Assembly (NCBI GenBank): GCA_017474385.1
Contig: JAFVHU010000012.1
Coordinates: forward strand, 1 to 64,000
Origin: Afipia sp.
GTDB lineage: Bacteria; Pseudomonadota; Alphaproteobacteria; Rhizobiales; Xanthobacteraceae
DNA: 64,000 nucleotides
Reading direction: 5' to 3'
Part shown: piece by piece, positions 37,378 to 46,461 of the stretch
How positions within the stretch are numbered: the first letter of the stretch is position 1
Layout of the letters: every line of letters starts with the position of its first letter
Translations under genes and position numbers: made by a program
The notes under the pieces: generated by a model
The model's input: the letters and a program-made list of their open reading frames with translations, nothing else
Databases searched by the model: none
What the model was told of the DNA's origin: nothing

Positions 37378-38100
37378 ATGTCCAAGAAAACGCGTAAGAA
37401 ATCATCCAAATCGACGTCAAAGGCCAAGGGCGCAAAAACCAAGACCGCCAAACGGGGCGCCGCCAAAAAGCCGAGCGCAGCAGCCGCGCGGAAAGTAGCG
37501 AAGAAGGCCAAGGCTAAAAGCGGTGCTGCAAAAAGCACGGCAACAAAAAGGGCCGTTACGACCGCCCCAAAGCGTTCCCGCGCGAAGACCGCACCTGCCA
37601 GAAAACCCGCAGCACTCACCCCTGCTCACAAGGCCGGAACCCTTACCGAAGGGCAATCCGCGCCGGCATTCGCGTTACCCCGCGACGGCGGACAGTCGGT
37701 ATCGCTGGCGGACTACGCCGGCGGCAAACTGGTGGTCTTCTTCTATCCACGCGCCGACACGCCGGGATGCACCCTTGAGGCCATAGCCTTCAGCCGACTC
37801 GCCGATGCCTTTGCGGAAGCACGGACTGCCGTTCTTGGCGTCTCGGCTGACCCGATCGCCGCACAGGAAAAGTTTCGCGACAAACACGAACTTGCGGTTC
37901 CGCTCGTTTCCGATGAAGAGCTTGGAATGCTGAAGGCCTATGGCGTCTGGGGCGAAAAATCGATGTACGGCAAGACGTTCATGGGGATTGCTCGGACAAC
38001 AGTTCTGATCGATGCCGATGGCAAGATCGTCAAAATCTGGCGCAATGTGAGGGTCGACGGCCATGCTGACGAGGTGCTCGCGGCGGCACGCCTCGCCTAG
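37378..38100 (+). CDS. Bcp-type peroxiredoxin with H1-like N-terminal tail
   Basis: A 240-residue protein. Residues 1-85 are Lys/Ala-rich and disordered-looking (KKPSAAAARKVAKKAKAKSG), like a histone H1 tail. Residues 88-240 are an AhpC/TSA peroxiredoxin of the Bcp/PrxQ group, with the peroxidatic motif FYPRADTPGCTLEAIAFSRL (Cys131) and the late arginine in IARTTVLIDADGKI. Cys131 is the only cysteine, so it must act as a 1-Cys enzyme; E. coli Bcp has a second cysteine five residues later. The basic tail could tether peroxide removal to DNA or RNA. It stands alone on its strand. Confidence 0.92.
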   Translation: MSKKTRKKSSKSTSKAKGAKTKTAKRGAAKKPSAAAARKVAKKAKAKSGAAKSTATKRAVTTAPKRSRAKTAPARKPAALTPAHKAGTLTEGQSAPAFALPRDGGQSVSLADYAGGKLVVFFYPRADTPGCTLEAIAFSRLADAFAEARTAVLGVSADPIAAQEKFRDKHELAVPLVSDEELGMLKAYGVWGEKSMYGKTFMGIARTTVLIDADGKIVKIWRNVRVDGHADEVLAAARLA

Positions 38101-38197
38101 GAATTCCATTCCGTTTCCCGAAAATTAACCATGAAAGGTTCAAATCGGCGTCTGCAATGAGCCGTCCGGAGCACTTTCGGTCGGTGCGGGAGTACCG

Positions 38198-39553
38198 ATG
38201 CCGAACCGTTCCGCCCACTATCCCGAACATCCACATCACCACCATGCGCATGATCATGCGAGGACGCCCCAGCGGCGTCCGGCGCATGGTTATCATCGCC
38301 CCGACCGCAATGGCTACACCATTGTCCATCACGGCAAGGCTGTGCGGTTCGGGCCGGTCGTGTTCTGGATCGTGGCGGGATCCATCGTCATCATGGGTGC
38401 ATGGTCCGCAGCGACGGCCACCTATTTCGCTTTCCGCGACGACGTGCTGACTCGCCTCATCGCCCGCCAGGCTGAGATGCAGTACGCCTACGAGGACCGC
38501 ATTGCCGAGCTGCGCGCGCGTGTCGATCGCACCACCAGCCGTCAACTGCTCGATCAGGAGCAGTACGACCAGAAGCTCAACCAGATCATGCGGCGGCAGG
38601 CGTTGCTGGAGCAGCGTGCCGCAGCCCTCAATACCATGCCGGACACCGCCCCCACCGGCTCGATCAAGCCGGCGGCACGCGGACCGCAGTCGACTGATGC
38701 CGGCGCGGCGACAGGCGTTCCCAAACCATCGCCGATCAACGATACGGTGATCTTCGTTACACCGCCCGATCGCGAAGCGCGGCTCGAATCCCGCACACCT
38801 CCTGCTGCGCGCCCGCGTACGGAATTCGCAAAGGCTAGCGGTGTCGACAACGTCTTGACGAACCTGCAGACGGCACTCGACAAGGTCGAAGGGCGTCAGA
38901 CCGCTACGCTCAATTCAGTCGAGGAAGGTTACGAGTCGCGCATGCGCCGGATGCGCAGCGTGATTACCGACCTCGGTCTCGATATGGCGCAGCTCGAAGC
39001 CGCGACGCCCAAGGGTGGAATGGGCGGACCGTTCATACCGGTGAAACCGCCGTCAACCGCGGAGGCATTCGAACGCCAGCTTTACCGGATCAATCTGACG
39101 CGTGCGCAGGTCGATAAACTCACGCGCACCCTGTCGCTTGTGCCGTATCGCAAGCCGGTTGTCGGCAATGTCGAATTCTCCTCCGGATTCGGGGTGCGCA
39201 GCGATCCTTTTCTCGGTCGCCCCGCGATGCACAGCGGATTGGACTTTCGCGCTTCCACCGGTGATCCGGTCCGCGCCACCGCCAACGGCAAGATCATCAA
39301 CGCCGGATGGAGCGGCGGCTATGGCCGCATGATAGAGATCGATCACGGCAACGGCCTGTCGACGCGCTACGGGCATCTGTCGGCCATCAACGTCAAGGTC
39401 GGCGAGCGTATCACAATCGGCCAGGTGATCGGCGAGGTTGGCTCGACCGGACGATCCACCGGCCCTCACCTGCACTATGAAACGCGGATCGATGGCGACG
39501 CCGTGGACCCGCAAAAATTCCTCCGCGCCGGCATCCGCCTCAGTCAGGGTTAA
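38198..39553 (+). CDS. M23-family (LytM-type) metallopeptidase
   Basis: A 451-residue single-pass envelope protein. The cytoplasmic N-terminus is strikingly His-rich (HYPEHPHHHHAHDHA). One membrane segment lies near residues 52-78, followed by a coiled coil (ARQAEMQYAYEDRIAELRAR onward) and a C-terminal peptidase domain. Metal ligands are visible in MHSGLDFRASTGDP (HxxxD) and HLHYETRIDGDAVDP (HxH). Such proteins either cut peptidoglycan cross-links or activate amidases, as EnvC does for AmiC-type enzymes; an AmiC-type amidase gene lies 5 kb away. Its stop overlaps the convergent transporter by four bases. Confidence 0.92.
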   Translation: MPNRSAHYPEHPHHHHAHDHARTPQRRPAHGYHRPDRNGYTIVHHGKAVRFGPVVFWIVAGSIVIMGAWSAATATYFAFRDDVLTRLIARQAEMQYAYEDRIAELRARVDRTTSRQLLDQEQYDQKLNQIMRRQALLEQRAAALNTMPDTAPTGSIKPAARGPQSTDAGAATGVPKPSPINDTVIFVTPPDREARLESRTPPAARPRTEFAKASGVDNVLTNLQTALDKVEGRQTATLNSVEEGYESRMRRMRSVITDLGLDMAQLEAATPKGGMGGPFIPVKPPSTAEAFERQLYRINLTRAQVDKLTRTLSLVPYRKPVVGNVEFSSGFGVRSDPFLGRPAMHSGLDFRASTGDPVRATANGKIINAGWSGGYGRMIEIDHGNGLSTRYGHLSAINVKVGERITIGQVIGEVGSTGRSTGPHLHYETRIDGDAVDPQKFLRAGIRLSQG

Positions 39554-40491
39554 GTCCCAACTCCTGAGCGGCTGAACAGACGAAACACTCTGCCGTCCAT
39601 CACCAGCAGCGCGCTCCCGATGACGAGCGCGCCGACGATCTCGCGGGCCTCGATCCTCTCGTCCAGAATGAAGTATCCGAGCAGGATCGCACTGACCGGA
39701 ACAAGAAGCGTCACCAGCATCACGTTGCTTGCGCCAGATCGAATGACGATCTGGAAGAAAATGATGAAGGCCAGCGCGGTCGAGAGAGAGGCCAGGCCGA
39801 GAACCGCCAGCCACGTCACGTGCCCCGGCATTTGCAGTTGCCAGGGTCGATCGATGACTGTTGCGAGAACGAGCATCATGATGCTGGCCGAAATCAATTG
39901 AAACGTTGCGGTCCCGATCGGCGGGGAACCGGCCAGCTTTCGCGTCGCCCAGAGCGCAGAAAATCCGAAGCAGATCGTGGCGCCAAGACAAAGCGCGATA
40001 CCGATGCTTTGTCGGGAGATCAGATCGAAATCATAGCCCTTCAAAATGACGACGCCGCACAGACCGAGCAGCACTCCGGCAACGCGCCGGAGGATCAGTT
40101 TTTCTTCGCCGAAAGCCGCCGCGACGAGAACGGTGAATACTGGCGTCGTGGCGTTGACGACCGATGCCGTGCCGCCCGGAATGTAGGTTTGCCCCATAAC
40201 GATCAGCGAAAAGGGCATCACGTTGTTGATGAGCGCCATCACCGCATAGGGCCGCCACCCCGCGATACCGACCGGAAACGGGATGCGATTGATCCAGAGC
40301 ATCGGCAGCAGGATCAGCGCCGCAATCGACAGACGCAGAAAGACCAGCGTCAGCGGCGGCAACTCCTTCAACGCCACGCCGGTGAAGAAGAACGTGCCGC
40401 CCCAGAGAACCGACAGAAAGATCAGCCGCGACCAGTCGCGCTCATCCATCCGCAGCTCGGTTTCGGGAAGTCGCTCTTGGACCACAGCCAT
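39550..40491 (-). CDS. EamA/DMT-superfamily transporter
   Basis: A polytopic inner-membrane protein of about 313 residues with ten hydrophobic segments in two EamA repeats (FLSVLWGGTFFFTGVALKEL in the first, LCLGATICFGFSALWATRKL opening the second). DMT members export metabolites such as amino acids; the substrate is unknown. The start is uncertain: I use the ATG ending at 40491. A GTG at 40527 and an ATG at 40449, just before the first membrane segment, are also in frame and none has a convincing ribosome site. It follows prfB on the same strand. Confidence 0.87.
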   Translation of the reverse strand: MAVVQERLPETELRMDERDWSRLIFLSVLWGGTFFFTGVALKELPPLTLVFLRLSIAALILLPMLWINRIPFPVGIAGWRPYAVMALINNVMPFSLIVMGQTYIPGGTASVVNATTPVFTVLVAAAFGEEKLILRRVAGVLLGLCGVVILKGYDFDLISRQSIGIALCLGATICFGFSALWATRKLAGSPPIGTATFQLISASIMMLVLATVIDRPWQLQMPGHVTWLAVLGLASLSTALAFIIFFQIVIRSGASNVMLVTLLVPVSAILLGYFILDERIEAREIVGALVIGSALLVMDGRVFRLFSRSGVGT

Positions 40492-40554
40492 GGCCAAGGG
40501 ATACGCGGTGGCCCGGGGCGAAGCCACCCGTTTCGCGACAACCCGGTTCTGCGT

Positions 40555-41686
40555 TTAATCCACGTCCTCGATGGCGCCGGGCGTGGTGCCGAACGCCTTC
40601 TGCGCGAGCGTCGCGGCCATGAAGTCATCGAGATCGCCGTCGAGCACACCGGACGTGTCGGAGGTCTGCACACCGGTGCGCAGATCCTTCACCATCTGAT
40701 ACGGCTGCAATACATACGAGCGGATCTGATGACCCCAGCCGATGTCGGTCTTGGCGGCCTGATCGGCGGCGGCTTTCTCCTCACGCTTCTTCAGCTCGAT
40801 TTCGTAAAGCCGCGCGCGCAACATGTCCCAGGCTTGCGCCCTGTTCTTGTGTTGTGAACGCCCTGCCTGACAGACCACGGCGACGCCGGTCGGAATATGC
40901 GTCAACCGCACGGCGGATTCAGTCTTGTTGACGTGCTGGCCGCCTGCACCGCCTGAACGCATCGTATCGGTGCGCACATCAGATTCCTTGATATCGATCT
41001 TGATGCTGTCGTCGACCACCGGGAAAATCGCAACACTCGAGAATGACGTGTGCCGCCGGGCGTTGGAATCGAACGGCGATATCCGCACCAGCCGGTGCAC
41101 GCCTGCCTCCGTCTTCAGCCAGCCGTAAGCATTGTGACCACTGATCTGGACTGTTGCGGATTTGATACCGGCTTCTTCACCTTCGGTCTCTTCAAGGTAC
41201 TCGACCTTGAAACCGTGCTTCTCCGCCCAGCGCGTATACATGCGCAGCAGCATCGAGGCCCAGTCCTGGCTCTCGGTGCCGCCGGCACCGGCGTGGACTT
41301 CGAGGTACGTGTTGAATCTGTCGGCTTCACCCGACAACAACGCTTCCAGCTCCTGCTTCGCGACGTCCTTTTTCAGAGCCTTGAGCGCGTTCTCAGCCTC
41401 AAGGACGACGCTCTCGTCCTTCTCGGACTCGCCAAGCTCGATCATGCCGGTTTGGTCTTCGAGTTCGCGCTCGATCTTGCCAATGCCGGTGAGCTGATTC
41501 TCAAGCGAGGTCCGCTCCTGCATCAGCTTCTGGGCTTTCTGCGGATCGTTCCAGAGATTGGGATCTTCGGCGAGAGCGTTCAGTTCGGCGAGGCGCGCCG
41601 TGGCAGCATCGACGTCAAAGATGCCTCCTCAGCAGCCCGACTGACTGCTTGATCTCTTCAACAAGGCGTTCGATTTCGGGGCGCAT
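40555..41686 (-). CDS. prfB: Peptide chain release factor 2, with programmed +1 frameshift
   Basis: Terminates translation at UGA and UAA. The gene begins at the ATG ending at 41686 and encodes [19 protein letters not shown] plus RRHL, then meets an in-frame TGA (41617-41615) at codon 24. A +1 shift on CTT-TGA-C continues as [13 protein letters not shown] in the frame that ends at 40555, giving 376 residues. AGGAGG three bases before the CTT is the internal stimulator. The main frame has the SPF-type codon-recognition region and the catalytic GGQ in [18 protein letters not shown]. Excluding the first 23 codons would lose the conserved N-terminus. Confidence 0.95.
41614..41629 (-). other. prfB programmed +1 frameshift site
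   Basis: On the minus strand AGGAGG-CAT-CTT-TGA-C: a strong Shine-Dalgarno-like element, a CTT slip codon and a UGA with an unfavourable following C. This is the standard autoregulatory site: low RF2 slows termination at UGA and favours the shift into the full-length frame. Confidence 0.95.
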
Positions 41687-41775
41687 GACAATTCCAGCTT
41701 GCAGCGACGCTGCGATTCAAAGGATGTGAGGGATGTAACGGCTGACGGTGACCAGCGCAACTTTATAGGGTTGCG

Positions 41776-44268
41776 CTAGTACAAGCCGCCGGTACCCGGC
41801 CGGAAGATGGCGCGGTCTGCATCCGGCGAAACGCCGGGTGAGCGCCCGTCAGCGTCGGCAACGCCAATGACAGAGTAATTGTCAGGCGGTGCGGTTCCGG
41901 GCTTGAAGGCTTCGAGGATCGTCCGGCCGCTATCACCGGGTCCTGCGCGCATACCGCTCTTGGCATCGACACGGATCAGCTTGATACCCGCAGGGACGCG
42001 GAACGGAACGGCAGGCTTGTCGGCGAGCGCAAGCTTCATGAAGTCTTTGACAACCGGTGCGGCGAGATGACCGCCGGTACCGCCTCTGCCGAGATTCCGC
42101 GGCTTGTCGTACCCGATATAGACACCGACCACGAGATCGGGTGAGAAACCGATGAACCAGGCGTCCTTCTCATCGTTGGTCGTGCCGGTCTTGCCCGCAA
42201 TCGGTTTGCCAACCTCGCGCAAGACGGTCGCGGTGCCGCTTTGCACGACGCCTTCCATCATCGACGTGATCTGGTAGGCGGTCATGGAATCGAGCACCTG
42301 CTCGCGGCGATCGACCAGCGACGGTTCGGGCTGGTTCTTCCAGCCATCACCGGCGTCGCAGCCGCGGCATTCGCGCTGATCGTGCTTGAAGATGGTGTGG
42401 CCGTAACGATCCTGAATACGATCGATCAACGTCGGCTTCACCCGCTTGCCGCCGTTGGCAAACATCGAATAGGCGGTGACCATGCGCATCACGGTCGTCT
42501 CGCCTGCTCCGAGCGCGTAGGACAGATAGTTCGGCAACTCGTCATAGATGCCGAAGCGCTTGGCGTACTCGCCGATCAGCGGCATGCCGACGTCCTGCGC
42601 GAGGCGCACCGTCACCGTGTTCAGCGACCTGATCAGCGCGTTCCGCAGCGTGGTCGGTCCGTAATACTTTCCAGTGGAGTAGTTTTCCGGACGCCAGACA
42701 CCGGCGCCCTGCCCCTGATCGATTTCGATCGGCGCGTCCACGACGACAGTTGACGGCGTGTAGCCGTTATCCATCGCGGTCGAATAGACGATCGGCTTGA
42801 AGGACGAACCCGGCTGACGATAAGCTTGCGTCGCGCGGTTGAACTGGCTCTGGTCGAACGAGAAGCCGCCGACCATGGCCACCACGCGGCCGGTCCACGG
42901 ATCCATCGCAACCATCGCGCCGGAAACTTCCGGTATCTGACGGAGCCTGTACTGTCCCTCAACCTTGTTGCCGTCCTTGTCCAGCAACGGATCGACATAG
43001 ATCGCGTCGCCCGGTGCAAGCACCTGTGTCACCGCGGTCGGCGTCTTGAAACGCGTCGGACCGGCGGCTGCCTTCGCCCACCTCACGCCGTCCAGCGAGA
43101 TCAAACCTGTTTCGCGAGTCTTGGAGACCGCGCCGCCAAGCTCACGTCCGGGTTGAAAGCCGATCCGTGCTGACTGGTCGCTGGTCTCAAGCACCACCGC
43201 CATCCGCCACGGTGAGATGTCGGAGAGCGATTTGACTTCCGCGAGTTTCACGCCCCAGTCGCCAACGAGATCGATCTTGTGCGGCGCGCCGCGCCAGCCC
43301 TGGGCCTCGTCGAACTTGACGAGGCCAGCCACCATCGCCTTGCGCGCCATCATCTGAAGTTTGGGATCAAGCGAGGTGCGCACCGAGAGGCCGCCTTCAT
43401 ACAACTTCTTTTCGCCGTAACGCTCGAAGATGTCGCGGCGGACTTCTTCCGCGAAATATTCGCCAGCGAAGATATGCGCCGCATTGGAGCGGGACGTGAC
43501 GATCATCGGCTCCTTGCGGGCGGCGACAGCATCAGCCGGTTTGATCCAACCGTTTTCAGCCAGCCGATCGATCACGTAGTTTCGGCGCTCGATAGCGCGA
43601 TCGCGGTTGCGTACTGGATGCAGGCTCGAGGGCGCCTTCGGCAACGCAGCCAGGTAGGCAGCTTCTGCGATGGTCAGTTCGTTCACCGACTTGTCGAAAT
43701 AGACCAGTGATGCAGCCGCGATGCCGTAGGCGCTGAGGCCGAGATAGATCTCGTTCAGATACAGTTCGAGGATCTTGTCTTTGGTGTAGGTGCGCTCGAT
43801 GCGCATCGCCAGCAAGGCTTCCTTGATCTTGCGGTTGAATGAGACTTCGTTGGTCAGAAGGAAGTTCTTCGCGACCTGCTGCGTGATGGTCGACGCACCC
43901 TGCGGGCGGCGGTTGGATCCGTAGTTCTGAGCGTAGAGAACCGCGGCGCGCGCCATGCCGGTGAAGTCGATGCCGCCGTGCTCATAGAAATTCTTGTCTT
44001 CTGCCGCGAGGAACGCGTTGATGACAGGCTTCGGAATGGCCAGGATCGGCAGATAAAGCCGGCGCTCCTTGGAATATTCACCGAGCAGAGATCCATCAGC
44101 GGCGTGAACGCGCGTCATCACCGCCGGCTCGTAATCCTGCAACTGAGAGTAATCCGGAAGGTCCTTCGAAAAGTGCCAGATCGCTCCGGCGACTGCGGCG
44201 ACGCCGACAAGGAACACGATCGTTCCGGCCGCGAACAGGAAGCCCATGAACCGCAACAGCAAGCGCAT
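41776..44268 (-). CDS. mrcA: Penicillin-binding protein 1A (class A, bifunctional)
   Basis: Inner-membrane-anchored enzyme that polymerises glycan strands and cross-links them. The 830-residue protein has an N-terminal membrane segment (residues 10-32), a GT51 domain with AAEDKNFYEHGGIDFTGMAR and GASTITQQVAKNFLL, and an OB-like insert. The transpeptidase domain has the active serine in RQPGSSFKPIVYSTAMD (SxxK) and KTGTTNDEKDAWFIGFSPD (KTG box). Length and order are typical of PBP1A. The amidase gene lies upstream on the same strand across a 196-base gap, so wall synthesis and splitting genes are neighbours. Confidence 0.96.
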   Translation of the reverse strand: MRLLLRFMGFLFAAGTIVFLVGVAAVAGAIWHFSKDLPDYSQLQDYEPAVMTRVHAADGSLLGEYSKERRLYLPILAIPKPVINAFLAAEDKNFYEHGGIDFTGMARAAVLYAQNYGSNRRPQGASTITQQVAKNFLLTNEVSFNRKIKEALLAMRIERTYTKDKILELYLNEIYLGLSAYGIAAASLVYFDKSVNELTIAEAAYLAALPKAPSSLHPVRNRDRAIERRNYVIDRLAENGWIKPADAVAARKEPMIVTSRSNAAHIFAGEYFAEEVRRDIFERYGEKKLYEGGLSVRTSLDPKLQMMARKAMVAGLVKFDEAQGWRGAPHKIDLVGDWGVKLAEVKSLSDISPWRMAVVLETSDQSARIGFQPGRELGGAVSKTRETGLISLDGVRWAKAAAGPTRFKTPTAVTQVLAPGDAIYVDPLLDKDGNKVEGQYRLRQIPEVSGAMVAMDPWTGRVVAMVGGFSFDQSQFNRATQAYRQPGSSFKPIVYSTAMDNGYTPSTVVVDAPIEIDQGQGAGVWRPENYSTGKYYGPTTLRNALIRSLNTVTVRLAQDVGMPLIGEYAKRFGIYDELPNYLSYALGAGETTVMRMVTAYSMFANGGKRVKPTLIDRIQDRYGHTIFKHDQRECRGCDAGDGWKNQPEPSLVDRREQVLDSMTAYQITSMMEGVVQSGTATVLREVGKPIAGKTGTTNDEKDAWFIGFSPDLVVGVYIGYDKPRNLGRGGTGGHLAAPVVKDFMKLALADKPAVPFRVPAGIKLIRVDAKSGMRAGPGDSGRTILEAFKPGTAPPDNYSVIGVADADGRSPGVSPDADRAIFRPGTGGLY

Positions 44269-44464
44269 CGTCAGTATCCGTCCTTAAGCGTCTGGCGCGA
44301 TCACCCGAGGCGCACGACCGGGCTTCCGAACCGAACTATACCATTCGCTATTAGCGGGTGGATCGATTCTGGTCTCATCCCTGCCCAAATTTCTATAGAG
44401 CCGCGGCTGTGGCCAAACTAGGGCCTCGGCGACCAATTACTCTGCAAATTCAACCCGAAGGGAC

Positions 44465-45751
44465 TTAATTCGAAGGTCCCGTGGAAACCACGCGTTTTCC
44501 GAGGAAAGCGTCCACCGCTTGGGCGACGGAACCGACAGTGCGGGACCGCCAGCTTTCGGAGACCAGATGCTGGAGATCGTCCTTGTTGGAAACGTAGCCG
44601 AGCTCGACCAGCACGGACGGAACGTCGTGTGCCTTCAGGACCTTGAACCCCGCGGATTTCAGCGGGTGCTTGTGCATGCGGGCGACCCCCTTCATCTCGT
44701 TGACGAGGGTGCGGGCGAAGCGGTTTGAAAACGTTCGGGTCTCGCGCTGGGTCAGTTCGATCAGGATGTCGGCTACTTCCGCCGGTTCTTCGGTCAGATT
44801 GATGCCCGCAATGGCGTCCGCCTTATTCTCGGCCTCGGCGAGTTTCTCGGCTTCCGCGTCGGAGGCGCGATCCGACAACGTGTAGACGGTCGCGCCCTGG
44901 GCATCGCCCTCGCGCTTGGGCAATGCATCGGCGTGAATGGAAACAAACAATGCAGCGGTGTTGGCGCGGGCGATCTTCACACGCTCGCCGAGAGGGACAA
45001 AGGTGTCGTCATCGCGAGTCATGACGACGCGAAACTTGCCGCTCTTCTCGATCCGATCCCGCAGCGCCTTGGCGAAATCCAGCACCAGCATCTTTTCGCT
45101 TTCGCCGGTGGCCGCCTGGGTGCCGTTATCGACGCCGCCATGACCAGGATCGATCACGATCACCGGACGGGAATCCGTCGTCTTTCCGGCCCTGGTTGTG
45201 CCCGTCGTTTCAACTGCGGTTCCATTAGCGTCGGCGACGATTGCCGGACGCAGATGCACTTTGTCCCCGCCCGGCGATGAGGCCTTGAACGCAGATCGCT
45301 CCACAGCAGCAAGCTCGACCACGAGACGCGCCGGCTGCCCGTTCGCTGCGTCGATGACATAGGTCTTCTCAATCCTGGCCGGACCGGTCAGATCGAAAAC
45401 CACCCGTGATCCGCCCGGCATGACCAGGCCGTAGCGGAAGGCACGTATGAGACCGCGCCCCTCCTTCCCCACGCCCGGGGTAAGATTGAAGGTGACCTGC
45501 GGAATATCGACGACAACGCGATACGGATCGCCGAGCACAAACGCCCGGGCATCGATCTTGCGGTCGAGGTCGAGAATGAAACGGGTTTGCTTGCCATCGC
45601 CGGCCACACGCACGTCGGAGGCGACTGGAAAGGTTGCCGCAACCGCTGGCTGTGGGGGCTGAGATTCGACCGCAACAGCCTCGGGAATCGACAGGCACAA
45701 AAATGCTGCGGCGCACACCAGCGCAACAGCCCAAAATGCGCGATAATTCAT
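44465..45751 (-). CDS. N-acetylmuramoyl-L-alanine amidase (AmiC type)
   Basis: Periplasmic zinc amidase that removes stem peptides during cell separation. The ATG ending at 45751 gives 428 residues and a proper signal peptide (MNYRAFWAVALVCAAAFLCL). A longer upstream open frame to 46204 has no signal at its start and unlikely composition. An AMIN domain (residues about 45-150) targets the septum. The Amidase_3 domain begins VIVIDPGHGGVDNGTQA (first zinc histidine), with VSIHADALP and the terminal VLVELGYVSNKDD carrying further conserved residues. It probably works with the M23 protein encoded nearby. Confidence 0.94.
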   Translation of the reverse strand: MNYRAFWAVALVCAAAFLCLSIPEAVAVESQPPQPAVAATFPVASDVRVAGDGKQTRFILDLDRKIDARAFVLGDPYRVVVDIPQVTFNLTPGVGKEGRGLIRAFRYGLVMPGGSRVVFDLTGPARIEKTYVIDAANGQPARLVVELAAVERSAFKASSPGGDKVHLRPAIVADANGTAVETTGTTRAGKTTDSRPVIVIDPGHGGVDNGTQAATGESEKMLVLDFAKALRDRIEKSGKFRVVMTRDDDTFVPLGERVKIARANTAALFVSIHADALPKREGDAQGATVYTLSDRASDAEAEKLAEAENKADAIAGINLTEEPAEVADILIELTQRETRTFSNRFARTLVNEMKGVARMHKHPLKSAGFKVLKAHDVPSVLVELGYVSNKDDLQHLVSESWRSRTVGSVAQAVDAFLGKRVVSTGPSN

Positions 45752-46461
45752 GTGGCTCGTCAACGATTCCGCAGCCTCCGGACACCTCATACCGCAATAG
45801 AACCGCGCAGTTAACGGCCCCTTACCACGTCCGCGATGATTAGCCGAGTGTGTTGCAGCGCTGTGACGCTTCCCTTGCCAGAAACGACCATTCGACGTAT
45901 GTAGGAGGGGCTGACGGTTTAAACTTGCGGTTGTGTCGCGTTCAGCTTCCCGGTGCAGCGCCAGTTCCTCACACTCTATCAGAGGTTCCAGCGTACCTTC
46001 CGACCCTCCACAGCCAGCGCAGCACGCGGCTGATACGGAGCGGCGGTTACCAGCCCGAGCGGCTACCTTCATGACCGGCGACCGTTGCCGCAAGGCAGCG
46101 GACCATCGAGAGCCAGCGCGCGCATCTTGCGCCGCGTTGGCACTGCCAGCAGCACACCCGCTGGCGACGTCGGCGGCAGGATACGGCGGCACCTTTGCCG
46201 CCACATTGAATTAGACGGGCCGACGCTTGATGCGCCAGACTCTATTGCCGAACGGGATTTGTCATAAAATCCCATCGACGCCAGCATCGATACGACGCGA
46301 ATCTTTTCCGCGTCGCGTTTCGCTGACGTTGCGATCGGCACGGTGCCTCGGGCGGCGTTTTGGCCTTCCCCTCACCCCCGAATCAGGTGGACCGTCACGT
46401 GACCCGGCTACGCGCGATGCGCTGGCCGCCGAACGCACCGTTCGCCGTCAAGAGCTCAAAA
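45752..46461. other. 710-bp gene-free divergent region between amidase and rne
   Basis: No convincing gene on either strand; open frames here are extensions of the flanking genes and lack ribosome sites. A possible AT-rich minus-10 (TAAAAT near 46264) precedes rne by about 200 bases. The E. coli RNase E gene has a long 5' leader through which the enzyme controls its own mRNA; a similar arrangement would explain part of this gap, but that is inference. I see no strong terminator or riboswitch-like fold by eye. Confidence 0.5.

Noticed and set aside
45752..46204. N-terminal extension of the amidase open frame
   Set aside because: It would put about 150 low-complexity residues before a perfect signal peptide; the ATG ending at 45751 is clearly the start.
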